Source of the DNA: Pseudosporangium ferrugineum
GTDB taxonomy: Bacteria; Actinomycetota; Actinomycetes; Mycobacteriales; Micromonosporaceae
Direction: 5' to 3'
Length of the DNA stretch: 64,000 bases
Assembly (NCBI RefSeq): GCF_003002065.1
Contig: NZ_PVZG01000013.1
Coordinates: forward strand, 1 to 64,000
In this document: in pieces, positions 41,498 to 50,438 of the stretch
Layout: each line of letters starts with the position of its first letter
How positions within the stretch are numbered: the first letter of the stretch is position 1
Made by a program: the position numbers and the translations under genes
Notes under the pieces: model-generated
Told to the model about the DNA's origin: nothing
What the model saw: only the letters and a program-made list of their open reading frames with translations
Databases searched by the model: none

Positions 41498-42116
41498 CGT
41501 CGCAGGCAACAGCTCCCGGCGGCGAGATTGCCCTTGCCTCTGCCGTCCCGCAGCGGACCACCTCGCCCGGGCGTGGATGGCAAGGCTTGTCGGTGCCTGC
41601 GCGGCACAGGCCCGAGTGGCTCCGGGCGGGTCATTTGTCTGAGCGGCCCAGGGGTGATCGACGCAGTAGCGATTCGGGTGTGGATGGGCGAATTGGTGGT
41701 GGCGAAGAGTGGGAGCGATAGACGGCAGTGGCGGGTGTTCTCATGCATGTGACCCGGTGAAGCTTTGTCCACTGCATACGTTGATCAACAGTGGGTGGCG
41801 CTTCGGGTGATGTGACTTGATAACGCTTTCGTATCGACGTACGGAAGATTGGCGATTTTGGTCCGGGGTTTTCGGGGTGGCCGGGCTGTCGGGTGGATTC
41901 GCTGGTCCGGGGCTGTGCGGGGGATTCGCCGCGGGTGGGGCGGGCGGCGATCGGGTGCCTACGGTGTGTTGACGCTGGCCGCGGCGGACGTCCGACTTCG
42001 ACCATATTGTCAATGGTGGATGGAGGAGATCCGCTCCTTGCCGGTAATCTGCTCGTCCGGACTCATGGAAATGATTGTCCACTGAAGACTGATCAGTCTG
42101 AAGTACGGGGAGGAAC
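41498..42116. other. Long upstream region of the LPVTG gene
   Basis: No gene. It is less GC-rich than the rest. Features: TTGTCCACTG twice (41765-41774 and 42075-42084), each followed 5-7 bases later by TGATCA inside a palindrome (GTTGATCAAC 41780-41789; AGACTGATCAGTCT 42086-42099); CCAT-N7-ATGG near 42002. The second palindrome lies 17 bases before the ATG, just before GGGGAGG. This looks like a regulated promoter. Confidence 0.65.
42086..42099. promoter_or_regulatory. 14-bp palindrome before the LPVTG gene
   Basis: AGACTGATCAGTCT, perfectly self-complementary, directly preceded by TTGTCCACTG and followed after 7 bases by the ribosome-binding site. Candidate operator or RNA hairpin close to translation initiation. 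Confidence 0.6.
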
Positions 42117-42950
42117 ATGCGAACCAATCAGCTCGCGCGCCGTCGTGGCGTGCGTGCCGTAGCCCGGCTCGGCATCATTGCCGGTGCCGTCGGCGTAGCG
42201 GCTCTCGCGGGGGCGTCCGCCGCGGCTGCGTCCACCACGCAGATCTACACCCGCGGTGTCGTCGTGCTCGACGAGCCCGCGGTCACGACCGGCGACTCGG
42301 TCACCAAGGCCGCCGATGAGGGCGACGAGCCCGGCTCCGACGACCCGGACAACCCGGGCGGTGGCGGCGGCGGCGATGAGCCCGGCGGCGGTGACGAGCC
42401 CGGCGGCGGCGATGAGCCCGGCGGTGGCGATGAGCCGGGCGGTGGCGGCGGTGACGAGCCCGGCGGCGGTGGCGACGAGCCGGGCGGTGGCGGCGAGGAC
42501 CCCGGTGGCGAGGATCCGGGCGGCGAGGACCCGGGTGGCGAGGACCCCGGAGGCGAAGATCCGGGCGGCGAGGACCCGGGCGGCGAAGATCCGGGTGGCG
42601 AAGATCCGGGCGGTGAGACGCCCGGTGGTGGCGGCAACCCGACCGACCCGACGACTCCTCCGGGTTCCGGTGAGGGTGGCGGCACCGGCGACAACGACGG
42701 ATCCGACGATGGTTCGGACGGCGGTGACGACAAAGGTGGCGGCAACGGCGGTGACGACAACGGCGGCGGCAGCGGCAACGGTGGTACGAACAACGCCGGC
42801 GGCACCGGCGGTGGTTCGAACGGCGGCGGCCTTCCGGTCACCGGCGTCAACGTGGTCAGCATCGCGGGCGTCGGCGCGGCCATTGCCGCGGGTGGTGTCG
42901 GTCTCATTCTCGTGACGCGTCGTCGTCGCACCGAGGACGTCGAGGCCTGA
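42117..42950 (+). CDS. LPVTG cell-wall-anchored repeat protein
   Basis: 277 residues. Signal peptide about 1-40, short exposed segment (STTQIYTRGVVVLDEPAV), then acidic repeats: GGGDEP units (about 80-125) and eight GGEDP units (about 127-168), a Gly/Asp/Asn linker, and a sorting signal LPVTG at 239-243, hydrophobic segment and RRRR tail. GGGGAGG precedes ATG 42117. It looks like a stalk without an obvious ligand-binding domain. The negative charge and Ca2+-like acidic repeats are noted but their role is unknown. The only sortase in the window is the class F enzyme at 26.4 kb. Confidence 0.92.
   Translation: MRTNQLARRRGVRAVARLGIIAGAVGVAALAGASAAAASTTQIYTRGVVVLDEPAVTTGDSVTKAADEGDEPGSDDPDNPGGGGGGDEPGGGDEPGGGDEPGGGDEPGGGGGDEPGGGGDEPGGGGEDPGGEDPGGEDPGGEDPGGEDPGGEDPGGEDPGGEDPGGETPGGGGNPTDPTTPPGSGEGGGTGDNDGSDDGSDGGDDKGGGNGGDDNGGGSGNGGTNNAGGTGGGSNGGGLPVTGVNVVSIAGVGAAIAAGGVGLILVTRRRRTEDVEA
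42340..42640 (+). repeat. In-frame repeats GGCGAYGAGCCC and GGCGARGAYCCG
   Basis: Two classes of 15-18-bp in-frame repeats encoding GGGDEP and GGEDP units. Synonymous third bases vary between copies, so the second half (42495-42610) is old enough to have drifted. Confidence 0.9.
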
Positions 42951-42957
42951 GTGGCGT

Positions 42958-42993
42958 CGCGCGCCCGAGTTCGCTGAGCGGCCCGGGCGCGCG
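42958..42993 (+). terminator. Hairpin after the LPVTG gene
   Basis: CGCGCGCCCG (42958-42967) pairs perfectly with 42984-42993 across a 16-nt loop, 7 bases after the stop codon. Confidence 0.65.
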
Positions 42994-43094
42994 GTTCCCG
43001 GTCGGCCCTCGGGCCTTCTGGGCTGCGGGTCCATTCGTATTCGTGGATCTTCGCGGGGCTCGCCGATCGCCCCCGACTGGTAATCTGCATCGTC

Positions 43095-44855
43095 GTGACA
43101 GACGACTCCCGCGGCGCCCGGAGCGGTGGCCTCCCCCTCCCCGGGGACGCCGGTGCAACGCCCGCGGCCGGGCCGGTCCCGGGAGCGGACGATCCCGCCG
43201 AAAAGGCCGCCACGCAGCAGGCCGGCGGCTCCGCGGGGCCGGGCGGGGAGCAACGGAACAGCGCAGCCGAGGGGATGGGTCCGGTGAGCGAAACGGCCCA
43301 GGCATACGGTACGGCTCCGGGCGAGCGGCCCGGCGGCGACGCAGCGGGCGCGGAAGGGACAGCGACCGGCATCGCGCACGTCCCGAATGGACCGGCCGCG
43401 GCCGGTGCGCCCCCGGCAGGCGGGCCGCCGATCGACGTCAACCCGGCCGACGGTACGGACCCCGCCTACTACCACGCGGCGTCCTCCACGCCCCAGTTCG
43501 GCGCCCACTACGGCGGGATACCGACGCAGGGAACGACCCCGTCCTACGGCCCGTTCCACGGCACTCCGCACGACAGCCACTCCACCGCGGCGCCGTGGAG
43601 CCCCGCGGCGCCACCGGCTGCCACCCCGGCCTCGGGCGCCGCACCGATCCCCGGCGCCGCACCGACCCCGGGCACTGCATCGATCCCGGGTTCTGCGCCG
43701 ATGTCGGGTGGTGGTCCGATCCCGGGTGCTGCACCGATCTCGGATGCCGGTCCGATCTCGGGGGCCGGCCCTGCCTCCGGATGGCCCCCGCCGGAGGCCG
43801 TGACGCCGACCTCCGGCGCCGGCGTGGACGAGTACGGCCTCGATATCGGCGGCCCAAGCCACTTCGGCCCCACCAGCGGCGCGGGCGCTCCGGGCGGTTT
43901 TGCCCCGACGAGTGGTGCGGGCGCTCCGGGCGGTTTTGCCCCGACGAGTGGTGCAGGCGCTCCGGGTGGTTTCGCCCCGACGAGCGGCCCGGGTGCTCCG
44001 GGCGGCTTCGACCCCACAAGCGGCGTAGGCGCCCAAGCCAGCTTCGCCCCACCAACCAGCCCAGGCATGTCCAGCCCGGTCATGTCCAGCGGCGGCATGG
44101 CCAGCCCCGGCATGACCGGCTCCGGCTCGATCCCCGACGCCGACCGTTTCGGCTTCGAGGTCGCCCCCGCCTACGGCCCCGGCCCCCGCATCGAGCCCAC
44201 CCCCAAGCAACCCCGCGGCCGCTTCCTCATCCCCGCCCTCGCCGGCCTCGTCACGGGGCTCCTCGTCTTCGGTACGGCCGGCTGGTTCCTCGGCCGCTCC
44301 ACCGCCCCCGGCCCGGAGCCCGTCGTCGCCCAGCCCACCCCGTCCCCCACCGCCTCCACCCCAGCCCAGGGCGTCTACGAGCAGAACCAGATCGCCATCA
44401 ATCAGCCGAAGTTCTCCGGTTCGCTCGGTCCTGTTTCGCAGGGGTGGCTGCCGTACCTCTCCGGTTGTTCGCGGAACGGCGAGAAGAGCGGGCCGAAGCT
44501 CAACAAGGGCGAGAAGGCTCGCGTACGGTGCGAGATGGACGCCATGAGTGTGATCTTCGTCGAGTACGTGACCACTGCCGACCGGGACAAGGCGCGGGTG
44601 GCCACGCTCGGGCAGAACGTCGACGCTCGTACGCTGACCCCGGGTGTGGGGGCCGCCGCCGAGCGGGCCGCTCCTTCCGGGCGTACCTCCGGAAATTATG
44701 TCGAGTACGCCTACAAGGTCTCCGGCCGTACCGTCGCGGGCATCTGGTGGGACGACACGGCCACTCCTGTCGCGGCGTATCTGCTCGCGTACTGGAAGGA
44801 AGGGACCGGCGAGAAGTGGGAGCCGATGCGCGACGTCTGGGCCCGCTACGCCTGA
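43095..44855 (+). CDS. Pro/Gly-rich single-pass membrane protein, function unknown
   Basis: 586 residues. The first 370 are Ala/Gly/Pro-rich and probably disordered and cytoplasmic; they include five copies of a 12-residue unit GGFAPTSGAGAP (about 257-312) encoded by 36-bp repeats. One membrane helix (about 377-400) is followed by a folded extracellular part of about 160 residues (about 425-586) with two cysteines and the block ARVRCEMDAMSVIFVEYVTT. I do not recognise it. GTG 43095 is 8 nt after TAATCT (43081-43086), indicating a leaderless start. Its plan resembles membrane sensors or septal proteins with long cytoplasmic tails, but this is only analogy. Confidence 0.85.
   Translation: MTDDSRGARSGGLPLPGDAGATPAAGPVPGADDPAEKAATQQAGGSAGPGGEQRNSAAEGMGPVSETAQAYGTAPGERPGGDAAGAEGTATGIAHVPNGPAAAGAPPAGGPPIDVNPADGTDPAYYHAASSTPQFGAHYGGIPTQGTTPSYGPFHGTPHDSHSTAAPWSPAAPPAATPASGAAPIPGAAPTPGTASIPGSAPMSGGGPIPGAAPISDAGPISGAGPASGWPPPEAVTPTSGAGVDEYGLDIGGPSHFGPTSGAGAPGGFAPTSGAGAPGGFAPTSGAGAPGGFAPTSGPGAPGGFDPTSGVGAQASFAPPTSPGMSSPVMSSGGMASPGMTGSGSIPDADRFGFEVAPAYGPGPRIEPTPKQPRGRFLIPALAGLVTGLLVFGTAGWFLGRSTAPGPEPVVAQPTPSPTASTPAQGVYEQNQIAINQPKFSGSLGPVSQGWLPYLSGCSRNGEKSGPKLNKGEKARVRCEMDAMSVIFVEYVTTADRDKARVATLGQNVDARTLTPGVGAAAERAAPSGRTSGNYVEYAYKVSGRTVAGIWWDDTATPVAAYLLAYWKEGTGEKWEPMRDVWARYA
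43865..44040 (+). repeat. In-frame 36-bp repeats in the Pro/Gly-rich membrane protein gene
   Basis: About five copies of a unit with GGCGGTTTTGCCCCGACGAG-like start, encoding FAPTSGAGAPGG. Copies two and three are nearly identical, outer copies have diverged. Confidence 0.88.
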
Positions 44856-45822
44856 ATTGCCCCTCAACGTACCTGAGCAGGGCGTGAGTGAGTCTGTGCC
44901 GTACGTCCCATCCGCTGCCGAATCATGAGTCCTTGACCGAACCGGCTCTCGCGACCTAGCCTCGCGTTACAAAGGTTTGCTCGACCATCGAAGGCTAAGC
45001 GCACAACATAGATCGCATTACTTTTCGGCATCACTTCCGGTCCTGGTTCGATCGCCCGGCGACACCATCGCCGCCAGCGGACGACCTCCGGCGGGCGGAA
45101 TGTCCGGCGACGCCATCGCCGGCACGGACCCTCCACCGACCGGCGGAACGCCGGGCGAGGTCCTCCCCTCGCCGCGGGCGGACCATCCCTGACCCACCGG
45201 CCACCGATCCTGACCACGGCCACCGGCCACCGGTCCTGACCGACGGCCACCGGCGAGCGATCGCCGGGGACCCGAGCCTCGCCGGCCCGGGCAGCCCACC
45301 CGATGAAAGGATTCATCGAAGGGCCGCTCACCGGCAGAACGGCTGCACCTGCGAAAAGCCCGGCCACACCGACCGACCAGCCTCCGGCAACCCCCGCCGG
45401 CACCGGCCGACCGGCAACCCAGGCAGGCAGGCCTGCAAGCCAGCCAGGCAGGCAGGTAAGCCAGGCAGCAGACAGGCAAGTCAGGCCCCAAGGCGCGGCC
45501 CCAAGGCACGGCAGCAAGGACCGAAAGACAGACGGACCGGAAGGCAGATACCGAAACACCGAGCCGCCGCCCGACGGAGCCCAACAGCCCCCCGAGCAAG
45601 GCGCACCCCCCGCCCGCAGACCGCGCGGACGGCGGTAAGCATCACCAGCGGTCGCCGACCGGCAACGGCACCCCGCGGCTCCCAGCCGCGTCGGCCCCCG
45701 ACCCGGCTTGCGACCGTACGCGCGGTCATTGGCCTTTGGTCGGGCATCCCTTACCCGCGCTTCGCGCAGGACATCGAACGGTCCGCATTTCTGCGGCGTG
45801 GCGAAGGGAGTGTGGCGGCGAG
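44856..45822. other. Gene-poor region of about 970 bases before rny
   Basis: No supported gene. A good promoter-like pair TTGACC (44933-44938) and TAGCCT (44957-44962), 18 bases apart, would start transcription near 44970, far from rny, so a non-coding RNA or long leader is possible. From 45420 to 45480 runs an AGGCAGGC/AAGCCAG repeat. A 111-codon frame (45303-45638) is compositionally poor and lacks a ribosome-binding site. Confidence 0.6.
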
Positions 45823-47547
45823 ATGACGCCCCTGGTCTGGGTGCTCGTGGTGGCGGTCGTCGTTCTCGCCGGCGCCGTCGTGGCCGGTCTGGTCATCGGT
45901 GCGCGCACGGTGCGTAACCTTCAGGAGAGCAGGTCCGCCGATCACGAGAACCGTGAGCGGACGTTGCACGCCGCCAAGGCCAAGGTCGACGACGCGAACG
46001 CCAAGGCCGCTTCCGTACGCGCGGAGGTCGCCGCCGCCAAGGCCGAGGCCACCGCCGCCCGGGCCGAGGCGCGCCGGGTTCTGGAGTCGGCGCACGAGGA
46101 GGCCGACACGATTCTCGAGCACGCGCACCGCCAGGCCGAGTCCGACGCCGAGCAGGTCCGCACGGCGGCCCGGCGCAGCGGCGAGCGGGAGGTGGCGCTG
46201 CTCAACACCACCGTCAAGGAGCAGGCCGCCGAGGTCGAGCGCCGCGCCGCGCGGATCGACGAGCGGGAGCGCCTGCACGCCGACGAGGTCGAGCGGCTGG
46301 TCGAGCGGGAGCGCCGGCTGGCCGCGATGGACGCCGACCTGTCCGCGCGGGAGGCCGCGCTGAGCGGCCGGGAGGCGGAGGTCGCCGAGGCCGAGGAGCA
46401 GCGCCGCCGGGAGCTGGAGCGGATCGCGAACCTCACCGCCGAGCAGGCCCGGGCCGAGCTGATCGAGGGGATCGAGGCGCAGGCCAAGCGGGAGGCCGCG
46501 ATCCTGGTCCGCGACATCGAGACCGAGGCCAAGCGCACCGGCGACACCCGGGCGCGGCACATCGTGGTCGACGCCATCCAGCGGATCGCCAGCGAGCAGA
46601 CCGCGGAGAGCGTCGTCAGCGTGCTGCACCTGCCGAGCGACGAGATGAAGGGCCGGATCATCGGCCGCGAGGGCCGCAACATCCGGGCGTTCGAGTCGAC
46701 CACCGGGGTCAACCTGATCATCGACGACACCCCCGAGGCGGTGCTGCTGTCGTGCTTCGACCCGGTGCGCCGCGAGGTCGGCCGGCTGACCCTGGAGAAG
46801 CTCGTCCTCGACGGCCGCATCCACCCGCACCGCATCGAAGAGGTGTTCGAGAGCGCCAAGAACGAGGTCGACCGCCTCTGCGAGCGGGCCGCCGAGGAGG
46901 CGCTCGTCGACGTCGGCATCACCGATCTCCACCCGGAGCTGGCCACGCTGCTGGGCCGGTTGCGCTACCGCACCAGCTACGGCCAGAACGTGCTCAAGCA
47001 CCTGGTCGAGACCGCGCACATCGCCGGCATCATGGCCGCTGAGCTGGGCCTCGACGTGGCGACGATGAAGCGCGCGGCGTTCCTGCACGACATCGGCAAG
47101 GCGCTCACCCACGAGGTCGAGGGCAGTCACGCGCTGATCGGCGCGGACCTGGCCCGCAAGTACGGCGAGTCCGAGGACGTCGTGCACGCCATCGAGGCCC
47201 ACCACAACGAGGTGCCGCCGCAGACCATCGAGGCCGTGCTCACCCAGGCCGCCGATGCCTGCTCCGGCGGGCGGCCGGGCGCCCGGAGGGAGAGCCTGGA
47301 GGCGTACGTGAAGCGCCTGGAGCGGATCGAGGAGATCGCCGGCGGCAAGCCGGGCGTCGACAAGGTCTTCGCCATGCAGGCGGGCCGCGAGATCCGGGTC
47401 ATGGTCCGTCCCGAGGACGTGGACGACATCGGCGCCGCGGTGCTGGCCCGCGACGTGGCCAAGCAGATCGAGGAGGAGCTGACCTACCCGGGCCAGATCC
47501 GGGTGACGGTCGTGCGCGAGTCGCGCGTCACGGAACTGGCCCGCTGA
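45823..47547 (+). CDS. rny: Ribonuclease Y
   Basis: 574 residues. One N-terminal membrane helix (about 5-27), a long coiled coil (about 35-250), KH domain with GRIIGREGRNIRAFE (about 283-297), and an HD metal domain with HDIGKALTHE (about 422-431) and HHNE. It is a membrane-tethered endoribonuclease that starts mRNA decay. The frame opens at 45736 but the helix begins MTPLVWVLVVAVVV, giving ATG 45823. Together with RNase J this places both Bacillus-type decay enzymes in one 64-kb segment. Confidence 0.96.
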   Translation: MTPLVWVLVVAVVVLAGAVVAGLVIGARTVRNLQESRSADHENRERTLHAAKAKVDDANAKAASVRAEVAAAKAEATAARAEARRVLESAHEEADTILEHAHRQAESDAEQVRTAARRSGEREVALLNTTVKEQAAEVERRAARIDERERLHADEVERLVERERRLAAMDADLSAREAALSGREAEVAEAEEQRRRELERIANLTAEQARAELIEGIEAQAKREAAILVRDIETEAKRTGDTRARHIVVDAIQRIASEQTAESVVSVLHLPSDEMKGRIIGREGRNIRAFESTTGVNLIIDDTPEAVLLSCFDPVRREVGRLTLEKLVLDGRIHPHRIEEVFESAKNEVDRLCERAAEEALVDVGITDLHPELATLLGRLRYRTSYGQNVLKHLVETAHIAGIMAAELGLDVATMKRAAFLHDIGKALTHEVEGSHALIGADLARKYGESEDVVHAIEAHHNEVPPQTIEAVLTQAADACSGGRPGARRESLEAYVKRLERIEEIAGGKPGVDKVFAMQAGREIRVMVRPEDVDDIGAAVLARDVAKQIEEELTYPGQIRVTVVRESRVTELAR

Positions 47548-47699
47548 ACCGCAAGATCAAAATCCGGAGGTCGTAGCTCGGTGGGTGGTGCGGACCGCAA
47601 CTCCCGTCGAGGCCGGGCGCGGGCGGCCGAGGAGCTGACGCTCCAGGACAGCCACCCGCACCCTTCATTCTGCGTGAGTGGTCCCGCCGAAAACCGCGG

Positions 47700-48593
47700 T
47701 CAGCCCTGCGGCTCGACGGCCGTCGCGCCACCGACCGGGGTCAGGGCGCCCGGCGGGGTGGTGCGGCGCGGAGCCCGGCCCGTGCGCCGGGTGCGCCGTT
47801 CCAGATATCCGGCGAAGAAGGTCAGCGAGGCGTTCAGCGCCACGTAGATGAACACCGCGACGATCGCCGCGGCCACCGTGTTGCCGAAGTTGGCGCCGAG
47901 GGTGTTCACGCCGTCCTGGAGCAGCTCCGTGTAGCCGATGATGTAGCCGAGCGCGGTGTCCTTCACCAGCACGACGAGCTGGCTCACGATCACCGGCAGC
48001 ATCGCGCGCGCCGCCTGCGGGACGAGGATCTCCCGCATCACGTCGGTCTTGCGCATGCCGATCGCGTACCCGGCCTCGCTCTGGCCGCGGGGCACCGAGC
48101 GGATGCCGGCCCGGAAGGCCTCGGCCAGCACCGAGCCGTTGTAGAGCGTCAGGCCGATGACCACGGCCCAGAACGGCGGCATCGGGCTCTCGGTGAGGAA
48201 CGGGATGCCGAAGAAGATGAAGAACATCATCAGCAGCAGCGGTACGGCCCGGAAGAACTCGACCACCACACCGGCCGGCACGCTGACCCACCAGTGGTCG
48301 GAGAGCCGCCCCACCGAGAAGACCAGGCCGAAGATCAGCGAGAACACCATGGCGACGGCCGCGGCGCTGACCGTGGACCACAGGCCCGGCAGGATGTAGT
48401 CGGTCCAGGTGGAGCCCTCGAGGAAGGGGCGCCACAGGGGGCCGGCCCACTGGCCCTTCTCGTCGAACTTGCGGTAGATCCACCACAGCAGCGCGAGCAG
48501 GGCGAGGCCGAAGACGACCGTGAGGATGAGGTTGCGGGTCTTCGCCCGCGGGCCGGGGTGGTCGTAGAGGACCGCGTCGGTGTTGGTGCTCAC
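47700..48593 (-). CDS. gluD: Glutamate-type ABC importer, permease D
   Basis: 297 residues. A His/Glu/Gln permease with an N-terminal hydrophobic segment and five further helices. The EAA loop for contact with the ATPase is EAFRAGIRSVPRGQSEAGYAIGM; the C-terminus carries a basic, Pro-rich tail of about 40 residues. GTG 48593 overlaps the gluC stop in GTGA, so translation is coupled. It is the last gene of the gluABCD set. Confidence 0.94.
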   Translation of the reverse strand: MSTNTDAVLYDHPGPRAKTRNLILTVVFGLALLALLWWIYRKFDEKGQWAGPLWRPFLEGSTWTDYILPGLWSTVSAAAVAMVFSLIFGLVFSVGRLSDHWWVSVPAGVVVEFFRAVPLLLMMFFIFFGIPFLTESPMPPFWAVVIGLTLYNGSVLAEAFRAGIRSVPRGQSEAGYAIGMRKTDVMREILVPQAARAMLPVIVSQLVVLVKDTALGYIIGYTELLQDGVNTLGANFGNTVAAAIVAVFIYVALNASLTFFAGYLERRTRRTGRAPRRTTPPGALTPVGGATAVEPQG

Positions 48594-49264
48594 CGCTTCA
48601 CCGCCAGGCGGTTGGCCAGCCAGCCGAAGAGGTAGCCGGTGGGGATGAGGACGAGGGCGAACGTGCCCGCGAAGACCAGGAAGATCGGTACGACCGCGTC
48701 GCCGTTCGCGTTGATGAGTTCCTTCATCGCGCTGGACGACTCCATCAGGCCGATCGTGCCGACGATGGTGGAATTCTTCGCGAGGGCGATGAAGATGCTG
48801 CCCAGCGGGGCGACCACGGCGCGCGCCGCCTGCGGCAGGATGACCACCGTCAGGGTCTGGAGGAACGACATGCCGATGGCGCGGGCCGCCTCGGCCTGCC
48901 CGGCCGGGACGGTGTTGATGCCCGAACGGATCGCCTCGCACACGAACGCGGCGGTGTAGACCGAGAGGCCGACCACGCCGAGCCAGTAGTTGTTGCGGTC
49001 GATGTCGTCGGAGAGCTCCAGCCCCAGCGCCGAGTACAGGCCGAAGTAGCAGAAGAAGACGATCAGCGTCAGCGGGGTGTTGCGGAACAGGTTCACCCAG
49101 CCGGTGCCGAAGCCGCGCAGCACGGGGATGGGCGAGACCCGCATCGCGGCCAGCACGACGCCGAGCACCACCGACCCGACGGTCCCGGCCGCGGTGAGTT
49201 TCAGGATCCAGAGGAACCCGACCTTGTACGTTTCGAAGTTGGTGGGGTCCGAGAAGACGTCCAT
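48590..49264 (-). CDS. gluC: Glutamate-type ABC importer, permease C
   Basis: 224 residues with about five helices. The EAA loop is CEAIRSGINTVPAGQAEAARAIGM. Start MDVFSDPTNFETYKVGFLWIL is typical of GluC. Separated from gluB by 270 bases with a strong hairpin and a 17-bp repeat array, coupled to gluD by GTGA. Confidence 0.94.
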   Translation of the reverse strand: MDVFSDPTNFETYKVGFLWILKLTAAGTVGSVVLGVVLAAMRVSPIPVLRGFGTGWVNLFRNTPLTLIVFFCYFGLYSALGLELSDDIDRNNYWLGVVGLSVYTAAFVCEAIRSGINTVPAGQAEAARAIGMSFLQTLTVVILPQAARAVVAPLGSIFIALAKNSTIVGTIGLMESSSAMKELINANGDAVVPIFLVFAGTFALVLIPTGYLFGWLANRLAVKR

Positions 49265-49380
49265 CGCCCTCGCTTCCTCGCGACGCTGGAGGTGCTGTGA
49301 GCCGCCGTCAGGCGACGCCGGTCAAGAAGGGTGCTGCTCGAAGACGGTGCCGGGCCGGGTGACGGCAGCCGCCCGGAGGC

Positions 49381-49450
49381 GGCGGTAACCCGAGGGCGGC
49401 GGTAACCCGAGGGTGGCCGTAACCCGAGGGTGGCCGTAACCCGACGGTGG
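49381..49450. repeat. Four copies of a 17-bp repeat between gluB and gluC
   Basis: GTAACCCGAGGG recurs at 49385, 49402, 49419 and 49436 (last copy ACCCGACGG). The spacing is exactly 17 bases. Confidence 0.92.
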
Positions 49451-49490
49451 CCGTGGCAGCCGGGAGGGCCGCGGCCGGCCGGTGACAGAG

Positions 49491-49521
49491 GGGCGGGGCC
49501 GGCTCGACGCCGGCCCCGCCC
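49491..49521 (-). terminator. Strong hairpin directly after gluB
   Basis: GGGCGGGGCCGGC (49491-49503) pairs perfectly with 49509-49521 across TCGAC. It begins 13 bases beyond the gluB stop. In binding-protein operons such hairpins partly terminate transcription or protect the upstream mRNA, giving more binding protein than permease. Confidence 0.8.
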
Positions 49522-49534
49522 GCCCTGCGGTGGT

Positions 49535-50386
49535 TCAGCTGCAGTTGGTCAGCTTGGTGACGTCGAGTTCCGGCGCCGCCTTGCCGCTCTTGCCCAGCGT
49601 GTTGTCCCAGGCGGCCTTGTACGAGCCGTCGGTCACGGACGCCTTCAGGATCTCGTTGATCTTGTTGCAGCCCTCGGTGTCGGACTTCTTCAGGCCGATG
49701 CCGTACGGCTCGTCGCTGAACTTCTTGCCGACCACCTTGAACTTGCCCGCGTACTGGTCCTGCGCGGCGTAGCCGGCGAGGATGATGTCGTCGGTGGTGA
49801 CCGCGTCCACGGAGCCGTCCGACAGCGCCTGCACGCACTTCGAGTACGAGTCGAACTGCTGGAGCTTGGCGTCCTTGTAGTCGGTCTGGATCCGCTTGGC
49901 CGGCGTGGAGCCGGACACCGAGCAGACCTTCTTGCCGGCGAGACCCTCCGGGCCGGCCAGCGTCGACGCGGCCGGCACGAGCAGGTCCTGGCCCGCGACG
50001 TAGTACGGCCCGCCGAAGTTGACGACCTTCTTGCGCTCGTCGTTGATCGTGTACGTCGCCACGACGATGTCGACCTGGCTCTGCTGGATGAACGGCTCGC
50101 GGTTCGCCGACACCGTGGTCTTGTACTCGATGCCGGTCTCCGGCACGCCGAGGCCCTTGGCGATGATCTTCGCGATCTCGATGTCGAAGCCGGTGTAGGT
50201 GCCGCCGGTCTGCAGGCCGAGGCCCGGCTGGTCGGCCTTGACGCCGACGACGAGCTTCTTCTGGCTGCTCGCCTTGCCGACGATGCCGCTGGCCTTACCC
50301 GAGCCGCTGTCGTCTCCGCCGCATGCTGCCGCGGCCATGGCCAGGGCCAGGGCCCCGACGGCGGCCGTCAAACGGGTGATGCGCAT
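49535..50386 (-). CDS. gluB: Glutamate-type ABC importer, substrate-binding lipoprotein
   Basis: 283 residues. Lipoprotein signal with lipobox AAAC (Cys22), then a periplasmic-binding fold of SBP family 3: GVKADQPGLGLQTGGTYTGFDIEIA, VDIVVATYTINDERKKVVNF, and GLKKSDTEGCNKINEIL. Two cysteine pairs are likely disulfides. ATG 50401 is in frame, but GAGGAG sits better before ATG 50386. Binding specificity for glutamate is inferred from operon type. Confidence 0.94.
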   Translation of the reverse strand: MRITRLTAAVGALALAMAAAACGGDDSGSGKASGIVGKASSQKKLVVGVKADQPGLGLQTGGTYTGFDIEIAKIIAKGLGVPETGIEYKTTVSANREPFIQQSQVDIVVATYTINDERKKVVNFGGPYYVAGQDLLVPAASTLAGPEGLAGKKVCSVSGSTPAKRIQTDYKDAKLQQFDSYSKCVQALSDGSVDAVTTDDIILAGYAAQDQYAGKFKVVGKKFSDEPYGIGLKKSDTEGCNKINEILKASVTDGSYKAAWDNTLGKSGKAAPELDVTKLTNCS

Positions 50387-50438
50387 CGTCACGCTCCTCA
50401 TGCTGTGTTACTTGGAATGCCTGTCCGGATTGGACGGA

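Noticed and set aside
45303..45638. A 111-codon open frame before rny.
   Set aside because: No ribosome-binding site or near -10 box, composition follows an AGGCAGGC repeat, and the start is in unremarkable sequence.
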